From the NCBI RefSeq assembly GCF_932526225.1, contig NC_064039.1:12232139-12296138 (forward strand): DNA of 64,000 nt. The letters are read 5' to 3'. Position numbers and translations under genes: made by a program. The notes below the pieces were generated by a model. It worked only from the letters and a program-made list of their open reading frames with translations, did not search any database and was not told the DNA's origin. Source of the stretch: Nematostella vectensis (taxonomy: Eukaryota > Cnidaria > Anthozoa > Actiniaria > Edwardsiidae). Positions 46,470 to 58,613 of this stretch are shown piece by piece. Every line of letters starts with the position of its first letter. Position 1 is the first letter of the stretch.

Positions 46470-49400
46470 ATGAGTGACGACGCGACGAAAACCGAGTCCG
46501 GTCCGACTCCCGACCCTTACGAGGGAGAGGGTGATGGCAAAGACCGCAAGAAACACCCTGGCTTCCCCAAGCGCTATATTGTGGCAATCATGGTATTTCT
46601 TGGCATCTGTGTGCAGTACGCACTCAGGGTCAACCTTAGTGTCGCCATTGGCGCCATGTGTAACCCACACACTGTCACAGAGAACGGCTTCACCATCAAA
46701 AAGGTACTTGTAGTGTATTGCGTGACTGTCAGGCGCCACCAGAAGGTACTTGTAGTGTATTGCGTGACTGTCACGCCCCACCAGAAGGTACTTGTAGTGT
46801 ATTGCGTGACTGTCACGCGCCATCAAAAGGTACTTGTAGTGCATTGCGTGACTGTCACGCACCATCAAAAAGGCACTTGTAGTGTATTGTGTGACTATCC
46901 CGCACAATCAAAAAGGCACTTGTAGTGTATTGCGTGACTGTCAGGCGCCACCAGAAGGTACTTGTAGTGTATTGCGTGACTGTCACGCCCCACCAGAAGG
47001 TACTTGTAGTGTATTGCGTGACTATCACGCACCATCAAAAAGGCACTTGTAGTGTATTGCGTGACTGTCACGCGCCATCAAAAGGTACTTGTAGTGTATT
47101 GCGTGACTGTCACGCACCATCAAAAATGTACTTGTAATGTACTGCGTGATTGTCACGTCACACTGGGTTATCAAAGCTAGGGTTCTTGAGAAGAGTTCCT
47201 CGGGGATGTGAAAACGAATGGAGTGTCTTCTGACTTATTTCATTAAAAAAAAACATTAAAACGCTTTCATTGGCCAGCAGTCCCAAATTACACAACCTCT
47301 CTGTAAAGCGCTGACCAATCAAAGAGCACCTAATGCTGTTCCGCTATTCAGTTTAAATAACGGAAATAGCAACGACAGGAGTCGGTTTAGCAGTTATATT
47401 AGCAGAATATTGAAAATATTGATTTTATTTTTCTCGAACAGTTTGTGTTCCGGGTAAGGCAACGCGGACTATTAGTGTAAAACTCAAAATTACAATGATG
47501 TTATATTTTTTCTTGTTTTCTTGTCATTCACAGCCAGCAGAGTTTGACTGGAGTTCAAAGCTTCAAGGTGATGTATAGTATTTCCGAACCAGTCTTTAAC
47601 TCTAAGGGCCTCAACCAATGTCGGGCCAGTAAGGCGTAATTCTTGGACCGGGGGGGGAGGGGGGGGGGGTAGTCTTAGGGATTTGGCACGGAGAGACTTC
47701 TTAGAGAAATTTGTAAAATAACCCGGAAAAGATACTGTGAGCGTCCCAATGTCTTTTGATACCCTAAAATACCAATTAAAACAGAACTAGATGCTTTCTT
47801 TGAACGTTTTGTATTTCACTAACTTTGAAGTGTGTACTTTAACTTGAAAGGTGTATACGTCCATGCTTATAGTCGAGATTTCGACCGATAAGAAAATATA
47901 AAACATCTAAGAAAAACCTTTTTGTGTTCTATGGATACCGTCTCATATATATTTTGTTGCTTTAGGTACAATCCTCGGTGCATTTTATTATGGCTACATG
48001 ACCATGCAGCTACCCGGAGGATGGCTTGGTCAGAGGTTCGGAGGGACTCGGGTGTTCGGAATCTGCCTCGGAATAGCTTCGGTGCTCACGATGCTGACTC
48101 CCCTTGCAGCACGAACAAGCGTCGTCGCTCTCATCACACTTCGAGTTATCGAGGGTCTAACCCTGGTATGTTAGTTAAACATTTACCTAGGCACACTTCG
48201 AGACTATGTCAGGGGGCGCCGTTTCCGTGTAACCATGTATTCTGAACATGAAGCTGTTTCCATGTTAAAGCCGCATTATCACCAGATTACTTCCGGTCGA
48301 TTACGTTACAATCTCCGATGATTTTTAACGGAAAACGCGAAAAATATTTCAAAATATTGAAAGCAGTGTGTATATTGCAAGTTTCTTCGAGGATGTGATT
48401 GATAATTTAGAGCGGATGGCATTTTAAATATCTCGGATTCTAATAGATTCTTTTGTCTTTTAACGGTTGAGGTTTGCGTCGGACCTCCGGAAGTGAACTG
48501 GTGACAATGCGGCATGTAGACTGAACATGGGGCTAGTATAAACATGTCATTCTGTTTCAGGGTGCGCTGTTATCGTGTAACCTGAATAAGTGGCTAATAT
48601 AAAAGCATATGTTACTCTGTGTCAGAGGGCGCTGTTCCCGTGTAACCATGTAATACGATTACATGGTTAAACGGGAACAGCGTCACAGAGAACATGGGGC
48701 TAGTATGAACACATGTTATTCTGTGTCAGGGGGCGTTGTTTCCGTGTAACCACGCCATCTGGAGCAAGTGGGCGCCCCCGTCTGAACGAACTCGTCTCTT
48801 CACTATCACTGTCGCAGGTATACATATCCTAGCAGGAACGGCTACTATTATGTCTGCTTTTATAACGAATTCCAGAAGGCTTATTGTTCAATTATAATAG
48901 AGGTTAACACGCCTGTGGTGTCTCGTTGGTACTTTGATGTACTAAATCAGACTTGGGGTGTTTTGATCGTTTAGTTTGATTGACTACGAGACATTGCTAA
49001 TTATGGTCGGATGCGAGATACGGATTCGGCTGTAAATCTTATGATAGATAGATATATTTATCAATTCTTTGCAACCATGGAAGTCGAATAATGAACTTAT
49101 TTGAAATCTAAAACAAACTAATAATACTAATAAAATTACGTATAAAACCTTATAAAATATAACTATGTACAATAAATCGGGAACTTATAGAAACGTACGC
49201 GGCGCCGAGTTTGCTCTATGCGTTAGAGAGATAGTCAGTAGTCATGGTAAACTTCGCAAGCGTTCTCCGTAACAGGCCTGAGGCAGGTCCGATAAGTAAA
49301 ATGTGGTTTGCTCGGTAAATCTTATGAGATGTGGTTTGTTCTGTAAATCGTATGAAATGTGGTTTGTTCTGTAAATCTTATAAGATGTGGTTTGTTTTGT

Positions 49401-52400
49401 AAATCTTATGAGATGTGTTTCGTTCTGTAAATCTTTTAAGATTTGGTTTGTTCTGTAAATCTCATGAGATGTGTTTCGTACTGTAAATCTTATGAGATGT
49501 GGTTTGTTCTGAAAATCTTACAAGATGTGGTTAGTTCTGTAAATCTAAAAGCAACATGTGGTTTATTTCAGGGTGTCCAGTAGGCACCATCTTGTCTATG
49601 CCATTGAGTGGACTGATGTCCAAGTATGGATTTGATGGCGGTTGGGCTTCAGTCTTCTACTGCTTCGGTAAGAGGGGTGATGACAAGTTCGCCCGAACGT
49701 CTTCTACCGAGCCTCCCTTGATTAACCACAAGACAAGGGAAATGTTTGCAGTACCTTGCAGCATTAGTCAATAGAGTGTGAAACAGAACAAGATAATACT
49801 AGCGCTTCGTATCCATAAATGATGGCGCTGCTTGCCGGTGCATCCATCTTATGATATTCGTGGTGTTGTTTTACCAGATGTTATTCAGGGGCGGCGGACG
49901 GGGAGGGGCATGCCTCCCACTTTTCTGAGCGGATGTGTGTTTTTTTCTTGTTGCGTCATTTTCATCTGTACTCTATGTGAAACCTAGGTACCCCTTCCCC
50001 CCTGCCATTCCCCCCCCCTCCCCTAACCCTCTTTTGGGACCATTTCCTCGCCCCCATTTGAAGAAAACGTTGTCGTTTTGAGGGACTGGTACCGAGGAAT
50101 CTCAGTTTTTTTTCAAATACTTTCTCCATTGACCAAAAAAGATCACTTTGACCAAAAAAGTCACTGTTTTTCTCTTCTGAATACAAGTCAGAAAGTTTGC
50201 GAAGCACCTGCGGTACGGCAACCTTAAAATTGCCAAGAATCATACAGTTTTTTCAAATAAGGAACATATTAGTTTCCTTATATGGAAGTGACTGCGTTTG
50301 GCAAAAACGACAATTTTTGGCTAAATTTTCTTGATATGTGTTGTTGTATATTTCTATCAAAATACAACTATCTCGTGACTATTGGCACTGCCTGCTTTGG
50401 AACACAAAACGTATAAGTGAAGACGGGGGTGTTGGTTGGTCCCGAAATCAACCCAGATCAATACTTATTAATTTTATCCCCAGGTGCGGTGGGCTTGCTG
50501 TGGTTTTTTGTTTGGCAGCTGTCAATCCACGCCACGCCCTCTGAGCACCCGACCATTTCCGAGGAGGAGAAAGTGTACATCGAGACCGCTATTGCTGATC
50601 AGCCTGGAGTTAAGGTATCTTGTCTGTTACACCACGTGACTACCTCGTGACCAGAAGGCATGCACGCTTGGCATTATGGGAAAGATGATAATCTTCCTAT
50701 GACATAGCCTGAGCCTTCCACTAGCCCTTCCCTCAAGTATAGCCTTTCCCTACAGCTAGAGAGTCAATACTAAACTAGTAGTTATGTAAAGGAAAATTGT
50801 TTCCCCTGTAGTCTAACCAGTGCTGTATCAGGCCTCGAAATATTTGGGAGGGGGGGGGGTACAATACAGAAACATTAAGAAAATATTTGGGGGCACAGCC
50901 ACGCCCCTACTGGTCATTTTCGTATAATTTTTAGAAAAATATTGGAGTTCAAGGGCCACCAGTGCCCCTATCGGCTCGGGATTCCTAAAACATCTTTAGT
51001 AACATTCATTTATTCATTACAAAATCTAAAATCTCTGTTAAACCGAGTTATTTCTTAAACAAACCCATTTTTAATCTCCACCACCACCACCACAACCACC
51101 TCCGCCACCGCCACCATCCCCGCCACCACCGCCACACCCTCCACCACCAGCGCATCCTCCCCCACCGCCACAGCCTCCCCCGCCACCATCCCCGCCACCA
51201 CCACCACACCCTCCACCACCAGCGCATCCTCCCCCACCGCCACACCCACCCCCACCGCCGTCTCCTTCTCCATCACCAGTAACACAAACCCCGCCCTCAC
51301 AGGGCTCAATGTCGACCCCAGTCTCTTCTCCGTCCCACGCCCCATACTCTAAATGGGGCCGACGCACGCCTGATTCAATGGGTCCGCTCTCCTTCCATTT
51401 GAACGAGCAATCTGAAAATAAGAGCTAGGTCAGCCTCTTTCCTTTGAACTCATCTTTTGCTTACAGATCTTCAATCGTTTAAAATGCCAACTGGCATAAT
51501 TACTGGCTCTATAACTGCTAAGACTGATTGATTTGAACATATTTTGGTTTGATTTCGAAGGCCATATTCAAAACAAGTCTACAAAGAGACAAGAGTCGTG
51601 ATGTTTCATATTTCAGATCTTGTAAAGCATGGATATAAAACGAAAACTGAAATTACTAAGTAATTGATTCCAGCGGTCTCTGAGAACCGCTGGTGAACCG
51701 CTCTTTGAGCTTTGTAGAGAAAACAAACAAAACACTAAAAAAATCCTCGATAGAAATAATGGTTTTGTTTACTGGTTCAAATGGTACCTACCTAGGCCCC
51801 AGTCTTCCGCTAAATCCACATTCCGCTCGTTCACCCACAGTGGGTAGTCTTCAAAAGGCGGCAGACTCATGCAACATGCTCCGGAAGCCAGGAGGAGTTT
51901 GGGACAACGCCGGTGGAATAGTGTAGCCCTGGGCAGTTTATCTCGTCTCACAATACGCTTCTTGCGTGAACGCCGTGCCCTTCGTTTGGCTGGACGGCAG
52001 AGAAGATAGAGCATAGCGAAAGCAAAGCTTGTAGCGATACACTGTGGCAAGATATCCGAGTGCTCAACTGAAAGGACGATTTGTCCGCTACGCAGATTAA
52101 TGTACAGTTCCGGGTATTGCAGTTTATAAGTGGCATTTTTAACAAAGACTTCATGGAAACTCTGGTGTCCTTCCTCCAAACTGAAAAACCTCAGCCTGAA
52201 GAGATCGAGGGGAGTTTTCTTCTTGGTTGCGTCACTTGTCTCGATCCATTTCCCGAAGCAAATACCGAAATCCTTACCCCCACCTCGGACAAGCATCGCG
52301 CGCTCTCCCGCCTCAATTGAAGCACACTTGTGATTGGGCGATAGTTCACCAAGGTAAGGTAATGCGGCTGGACCAAGAAGGAATGCTGACGCGGCAATTT

Positions 52401-55400
52401 GGTATCTATCATCCGCAGCGATCTCAACGGCTGCCAGATTACCCTCATATGAGTATTTCACATTAGCTATCGCCACTGTTTCATCTTTGTGGTTCTTGAC
52501 CAGATTCTGGTTAAGCTGGCCTTTTAGCTGAGACTTCTCGATGTCTTGCTGTGTTAGCATGAGACTTGGTTCAGATAGTTCCCTAGCGATCTGTCCCACA
52601 TCGAAAAAAACAGGACTTGGGATGATTTTAAGTTTAAAGCTTCCTAAGGCTGGAGGTGAAACATGAAATGTCACCTCCAATCTATCTTTGTTCTGTTCAG
52701 CCATAAATACGAATAAAGATTCTTGTGTTGTGTTGGTCCTTGTCAAAATATCCACAAATGTTCTTGGTTCTACGGTGATTTTTTTCCACTTGTGATGAAA
52801 AAGCCCCTTTGCACGAATACTTATAGCCACTGGGCTATTCTCGGCCGTGTTGCAGAAGAACCGAGGGATCGGCAAAGGGTCTCCGTCGTAGTTCACTTCT
52901 TTACCGGGCTGAATCTCTCCTTCACACCCTCCCAGCCCTTCTTTCCGATGAACGGAAAATTTAAGGGTCCTCGGACTTAGTGAGGTCAGCTTTCTTAACT
53001 TTAAGTCATAGTTATAGGTGGCATATCTGTTGTACCTCCCATTGGGAGCTTTTCCTTCTAGCTGCGGGTCCCCCCTGTACATGGCACCACGTTTAGTAAA
53101 GTTCAATGACCCGAATCGCTTCCAAACTTCTCTTGTCTCCATCTCCGCGTCGTATAATACTGATCCGGGAATTCTCCCTGATACAGTGTCATCGTGATTC
53201 AAAACGAAGCCCAGAATTTGCGAAGTGTCGTTCCTGTAGTGCAGCGGCATCATCTGATGCGCATGCCAAACGAGGTCAAAGTCGTAACAAGGAACAAGGA
53301 ATACCTCCGGGTATGCCTTCTTGATCTCGAGGTGGTGCGCGTAGCGTCGAAACGCGGATTCCAAGAACATTTCATCTTTATAATGCGGCAACGATACATT
53401 GTAGTAAAATTTCCACTGACGTAATGACGCAGATACAAGATCATAGCTTGATTTAAAACAATAGCGAGATTTGAGAAAAACGGGTTCCAGCAAATTTAAC
53501 TCAAACAATTCCTCTGGATAATGCAAGCTCCACAAATCCTTACCCATAAGTGATAATGAATTGGGGTCTGGGTTTCTACCAAAATCATGATCGACAACTT
53601 TGCCTACGAGGCACTCGCAGTCGAGCGCATAGGAGACTGGGGACAGCATATGAACGTGCCAGACCCAGGCTACGTCGAGCGGAGCTGAGAACAGAGAGAG
53701 AGGGTCTCCCTGTGGTGGGTTGGCTGCTAGTGGAAGCCACAGTTTCTCGTAGCGGCGAATGGCGTTCTCCAGTACAGATCCTTTAGCGAGGCGTGGGAAT
53801 TTACTTACGATTTCTAGGAACACTAGTTCATTCTGTGCAGCTTCTAGAAGTTGGGTTTTTCTCCCTGAAGCGTTGAGTTGCTCTTGGGCTGACAGATAAG
53901 CCGCCATTTTGTGCCCTGTAAATACAAAAAATTAAACACAGCACCGAAGTATGTTTTCAAATAATATACATAAAACATTCAATATGTTATACATACAGCA
54001 TTCGTATTTTCACAAAATACTGAACAGTATCCAAGAGCGTTTCCAGTATGGTGTTGAAGTCGTCGGCGCGTCCGACTCGAACAAACTGATCACATTTTCG
54101 GCAACAATGGTTCCTTGCTGCTATGATACTCGCTGGTTAAATATTTTGTGATCAGGTCACTTTTGCCTTGTTTTCAGACTTCGTTGATCGTTAATCGTTG
54201 CTTGAGTTGTGTTTTCCCTACAACCACGTTTTGCGCCGACGAATTCCCGAAGTTTTAATTACCGATCAGTGTACACTATCTGCCGCCACTTTGGTGCGGT
54301 GAATTTAATTTATGGGTACGCTTTTCACTTCTTTGAAAAATAAAATCCTATTTTATAGGAAGTACTCCTAGATTGTTTGAAATCTGCAACTCTCCATGGT
54401 CATTTGGGGGATTCCTGTGGCGTTGCCTGTCAAAGCTTTGGTCAGCAGTCGCCATTAAAAAAACAAACAAACAAAAAACACAAGGATGGCGTGAGCAACG
54501 AGCGATTCCTTGGTCTCCAGAAGTGATGATGGTGTATTTCTTATTTAATTTCAGGTGATCTGTAAAAATTCTATAGGAGTCCATGTAATAGGGGGTCCAT
54601 GGACCTTCTTTGCACATTTTAGCGAGCTCACTCGGGCTTTGAAACGCTGATTTTGCACAAAGTGTACTTTCTCGTGTATTCGTTTATCTTTTCGAGTGTT
54701 TATGGATGTTTTATTGCACGAATAGAAGCAAAGAAGTTGAATAATATCGGAAGTGACGTCACAAACTAGCCGTGTGTGACCATTGATCCAGCCGTTAGTG
54801 AGCCGATAAGGCTTTTTTCCATGCGACCGCGTGTAATTGAGAACGGCTATAAGAATCACAGTAGCGGATCTAGGGGGAGGGTTTAGGGGGTTTACCCTCC
54901 CCCCCCCCCCCCTCCTTTGGGCTGCCATAAAGCCATACGTTGTATACGATTCCAAATAAAATATCTGTCTGTCTTTGTAAAAAAATTTCCCCCCTCCCCC
55001 TTTGTCACTGAGCCAAACCCCCCTTTAGCTCAAAGCTAGATCCGCGCCTGAATCTAAACACAACTGCTCCGCGTACCTGAATATACAATAACAACATCTA
55101 GTCACACAAAGTTAACAAATGGAGCTCTAAACAAATTCGTGCACTATTGCACTAAGCCTAATCGCTAAAAAAAATGTAAACATTACAGGGCTCCAATTGC
55201 AGTCAATAAGCTCATAACTTGTAGTTTATCTGTTATATGCCTGAGATCAAATAATTGCGCTATAGTCTGTATAGTACGTTTGTTTGATACCAGACTCAAT
55301 CGTTGTTAAGTTCACGGGTCTAGTTACTTTAAAACGTTAGAATCAAATCCCTAAAATATTACAATCGTCTCGCAAATAACATTGGCAGCAGTAGGGGCAG

Positions 55401-58400
55401 AGTGCATTTATGGCTTGTTATGGATCTAAATAAACATTCAGATACGTACCTTTAAAGAGTCGAGAACACGAGCGTATTTTCACGTATGAGGTCTTCCTTG
55501 TTATGAATATCACTCAGACATGCGCAGACAACAATTACAAACCGGAAGCGGAAATAGCAATGAAATGCACAACAGGTTTTGTGTATTTTTTTTTTTAAAT
55601 CTCTTTCATTTTCGTACTTTTAAATAATTATAATTCATCATACCTTTCTATATCCCCATTTTTCGTCATAGGCGGTTCATTCAGCAAAAAAAGATGGCGC
55701 CCATAAATCCAATATGGCGGCGCCCTTAGACCAAGATGGCGACGACCACAAGCCACCAAAAGCCTTGCAGTCCGAGGCGAGAAAAAAGAAATTATAACCT
55801 TTTTTTACGCACAGCGAGATATATAATAGTCCATACCATAATCAGTGTGTTTTGTGATGATAAATCATTCTAGATAAAACGAATGGTCGACAGAAGGATC
55901 CCTTCATAGAACAGACATGGGAAATTGATGGTTTTAGCTCCGAAACATTTTCTTATAAAATCTTGGTCCGAAGGGGAAGGGGCAGATGCACCGTGTAGCC
56001 CCATCCCAATTAGATTAAGAGCGTAGGGGAAGGGGGTCTTTGAGCTTTGAGTTCTTTCTTATTTTATTTAGGATTTTTCCTAGCTAACAGATTAACGCTT
56101 GTTTGTTTCCACGCACAGAAGCTGTCGATTCCCTGGAAGTCGATCCTGACCTCAGGGCCCGTGTGGGCCATCATCATCGCAAACTTCACCGCAGACTGGG
56201 GCATGTACACCATCCTCATCTGCCTACCCAAGTACTTCATCGAGGTGCTCAAGTTCGATCTGGCAAAGGTGAGATTTGGCAACATTTCTTAGATGTAAAA
56301 TCCATGTGTCAAGCTTTTTAATCATCATCGTCACCATCATCTATGTCATGATCTTCATAATCATTGTGTTTATCATCACGTCATCATCATGTTCATCATC
56401 ATAATTATCTATGTCATCATAATCTACGTCAACATCATCATAATTGTCGTCGTCACCATTATTATTTAGTCATCGTAGTTTTCATTTCATTATCCTATCA
56501 TCAATGTTACTCTAAACAGAAAAATACTCGTTAATGTAATTAGAATCATCATCTATTAATTATATTATCTGAAAAATTCCCATCGTGACTTGAACAATCA
56601 TGACATCACATCAAATAATGGTTGTAGCTTTCTCAAAGTATATCTTTTAACTCTGGCTTCTCTTTTAGACTGGCTTCCTGGCTGCCCTCCCCTACGTGCT
56701 CAAGGCGTTTGTCGGGCCAACAGGAGGAGTTATCGTTGATTGGCTCATAAAGAATAAACTGAGCGTCAAGAACACTCGACGATGCGTCTTCACAGTTGGT
56801 AAGACAACAATCAGGGATTTCGTCACACTAATTTATCCCTTGTTCTAACTTCTGGTGTCGTATTTGCGCGCACATCACACTAATTTATCCCTTGTTCTAA
56901 CTTCTGGTGTCGTATTTGCGCGCACATCACACTAATTTATCCCTTGTTCTAACTTCTGCTGTCGTATTTGCGCGCACATCACACTAATTTATCCCTTGTT
57001 CTAACTTCTGGTGTCGTATTTGCGCGCACATCACACTAATTTATCCCTTGTTCTAACTTCTGCTGTCGTATTTGCGCGCACATCACACTAATTTATCCCT
57101 TGTTCTAACTTCTGGAGTCGTATTTGCGCGCACATCACACTAATTTATCCCTTGTTCTAACTTCTGGTGTCGTATTTGCGCGCACATCACACTAATTTAT
57201 CCCTTGTTCTAACTTCTGGTGTCGTATTTGCGCGCACATCACACTAATTTATCCCTTGTTCTAAGTTCTGGTGTCGTATTTGCGCGCACATCACACTAAT
57301 TTATCCCTTGTACTAACTTCTGGTGTCGTATTTGCGCGCACATCACACTAATTTATCCCTTGTTCTAACTTCTGGAGTCGTATTTGCGCGCACATCACAC
57401 TAATTTATCCCTTGTTCTAACTTCTGGTGTCGTGCAGGTTGTACTGTAGCATCAATCTTTGTCCTTGCAACTGGCTATGCCAACCAGCCATACCTAGCAG
57501 TCGGTCTTCTCACAATAGGCGTGGGAATAACTGGAATTAACGCCGCCGGTTATGCGGTCAATATCTTGGATATTGCCCCAAAGTACGCTGGTGTCATCAT
57601 GGGTGTGACTAACGTGTTCGGCGCAGCACCAGGATTTATCAGCCCCCAGATCGTTGGCATAATCACACCAAATAAGGTAGCGAATATTAGTCTACAAGAG
57701 GTGGGGGGGGGGGGGGGCTCACCAGGATTCATCAGCCCCTAAATCGTGGGCATAATCAAACCAAATAAGGTAACGGACATTATTCTACAAGAGGGGGGGG
57801 GGGGGGGGTGGGGGTGGCTACTCCAGGCTTCATCAGCCCCCAGATCGTGGGCATAACCACACCAAATAAGGTAAAGGACATTATTCTACCGGGGGAGGGG
57901 GGGGTCTAAACCAGGATTCATCAGCCCCCAAATCGTGGACATAATCAGACCAAATAAGGTAAAGGACATTATTCTACAAGAGGGGGGGGGGGGGGGGAGA
58001 ATGGCTACTCCAGGATTCATCATAATCACACCAAGTAAGGTAAGGGGAAGGGGGTACTGCAGGAATTATTATCTAGAGGCATTATTCTACAAGGAAGAGG
58101 GGGTGGGGGCTACTCCAGGGTTTTTATCAGCTAGCTCTCGGATTGTGGTCATCTTCACGCCAAATAAGGTAACCCTATTTTGGGCGATGTACTTTTCTAT
58201 TATTGCAAAATAAAAAATGTTATCATGGGACCACTTAAGGGTATGGTAGGCACTCTTTTAAATAGATGATAAAATAGAGATTTTTCTCATGGTTCCAGAC
58301 TGCTAAGGAGTGGCGGGTCGTCTTTTGGATCACCTTCATCGTGTACATTGTGGGAATCGTCTTGTTCGGACTGTTAGTGTCCGGTGACAAACAAAAGTGG

Positions 58401-58613
58401 GCCATGGACGATCCCTCGGGCGAGAAGGACGAAGAGAAGGGAGAAAAAAAGAAGCAGCTGAAGGCAGATGAAGAGGATGGGAAGAAGGAGGAGGAGGAGG
58501 GAGAAAAGGAGAAAACAGAAAAAGCTGAGGAGGCTTCGGGAGAACCTGCGGGGGCTCATCCTACTGGAGCAGCAGAGGAAGAGAAGAAAGACGAGGAAAA
58601 GACGAAAGAGTAG
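46470..58613 (+). CDS. SLC17 family (sialin/VGLUT-like) anion transporter
   Basis: Ten exons: 46470-46703, 47534-47567, 47966-48165, 48730-48817, 49572-49667, 50484-50614, 56119-56268, 56669-56798, 57438-57676, 58299-58613. Phases agree, giving 538 residues. Family marks: RYIVAIMVFLGICVQYALRV (TM1), RVNLSVAIGAM, GYMTMQLPGGWLGQRFGG, LFPCNHAIWSKWAPPSERTR (the SLC17 loop), NFTADWGMYTILICLPKYF, and NAAGYAVNILDIAPKYAGV. It is a 12-TM MFS protein of lysosomal, vesicular or plasma membrane. Sialin (SLC17A5) is the nearest type, but the substrate cannot be read from sequence. The tail of about 80 residues is a Lys/Glu repeat and highly charged. Five introns hold repeats that copy splice sites, and intron 6 contains a whole gene on the other strand. 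The first Met has an acidic leader (PYEGEGDGKD). Confidence 0.9.
46704..47155 (+). repeat. 42-bp minisatellite starting at SLC17 donor 1
   Basis: About eleven units (GTACTTGTAGTGTATTGCGT, gactgtcacgc, caccagaag). The first base of the array is the first base of intron 1, and most units end in AAG before the next GTACTTG, recreating the real exon/intron junction. The first units are exactly 42 bp and open in the exon-1 frame. Confidence 0.92.
48205..48760 (+). repeat. Repeated pseudo-acceptors plus exon-4 start, SLC17 intron 3
   Basis: The acceptor and first eight or so codons of exon 4 (gtcag|GGGGCGTTGTTTCCG, then TGTAACCA) recur at about 48205-48237, 48548-48582 and 48611-48657, and inverted at about 48657-48695, before the real site at 48730. 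The flanking 'aacatggggctagtat' is repeated too. Confidence 0.85.
49310..49550 (+). repeat. 28-bp minisatellite ending at SLC17 acceptor 4
   Basis: About nine units ('gatgtggtttgttctgtaaa', tcttatga). The sequence right before exon 5 ('catgtggtttatttcag') is a diverged last unit that serves as the polypyrimidine tract and acceptor. Confidence 0.85.
50825..50990. mobile_element. C-run dispersed repeat, inverted, SLC17 intron 6
   Basis: Reverse-complement relative of 32195-32395 and 34795-34912 ('gccacgcccctactggtcat', G run). It is non-coding. Confidence 0.6.
51009..51014 (-). promoter_or_regulatory. Candidate polyadenylation signal, GRDP-like gene
   Basis: AATAAA on the minus strand, 57 bases after the GRDP-like stop codon. 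Confidence 0.5.
51071..53907 (-). CDS. Glycine-rich domain-containing protein (GRDP/DUF1399-like)
   Basis: Two minus-strand exons, 51792-53907 and 51071-51411 (phase 1 junction CTAG|GTAGGT), give 818 residues. The N-terminal half has two related segments, each with a WHxH core followed by a Pro-containing Tyr motif: DVAWVWHVHMLSP (81-90) and FDLVWHAHQMMPLHY (210-224). This is the hallmark of the GRDP family, best known from plants. The middle is a beta-rich region without known motifs. A hydrophobic stretch (IATSFAFAMLYLLC, about 625-638) precedes a strongly basic segment. The C-terminal exon encodes a Gly/Cys-rich tract with an expanded G-C-A pattern, as in GRDPs. Molecular function is unknown. 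It lies wholly in SLC17 intron 6 on the opposite strand. 'tatttacag' just before the ATG suggests a 5'-UTR intron, with a possible leader exon donor at 55450 (AAAG|GTACGT). Confidence 0.82.
54864..55045. mobile_element. 182-bp MITE
   Basis: TIRs GCGGATCTAG and CTAGATCCGC bound a C/G-run element ('cctttgggctgccataaagc' inside, 'gccaaacccccctttagctc' near the end). A relative with a multiplied end lies at 13186-13430. Confidence 0.78.
56825..57436 (+). repeat. 52-bp minisatellite ending at SLC17 acceptor 8
   Basis: Nearly identical units ('cacactaatttatcccttgt', 'tctaacttctggtgtcgta', 'tttgcgcgcacat'), about twelve copies. The last unit turns into the 3' splice site: 'ggtgtcgt' is followed by GCAG|G instead of ATTT. 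Each unit holds TTCTAAC, a good branch-point match. Confidence 0.93.
57629..58170 (+). repeat. Tandem copies of the exon-9 end and its donor, SLC17 intron 9
   Basis: The last 48 bases of exon 9 (from CCAGGATTTATCAGCCCCCA to ACACCAAATAAG) plus the donor and about 30 intronic bases with a G run recur about five times, at about 57722, 57826, 57910, 58010 (shortened) and 58108. Each has AAATAAG|GTAA or AAGTAAG|GTAA. The copies carry stops and indels, so they are decayed. Confidence 0.9.

Noticed and set aside
46464-46907. 147-codon minus-strand ORF
   Set aside because: Antisense of SLC17 exon 1 and its minisatellite.
51048-51345. Trp/Arg-rich and Val-rich ORFs over the glycine tract
   Set aside because: They are alternative frames of the GGN repeat; only the frame continuing from the 53907 exon is phase-consistent.
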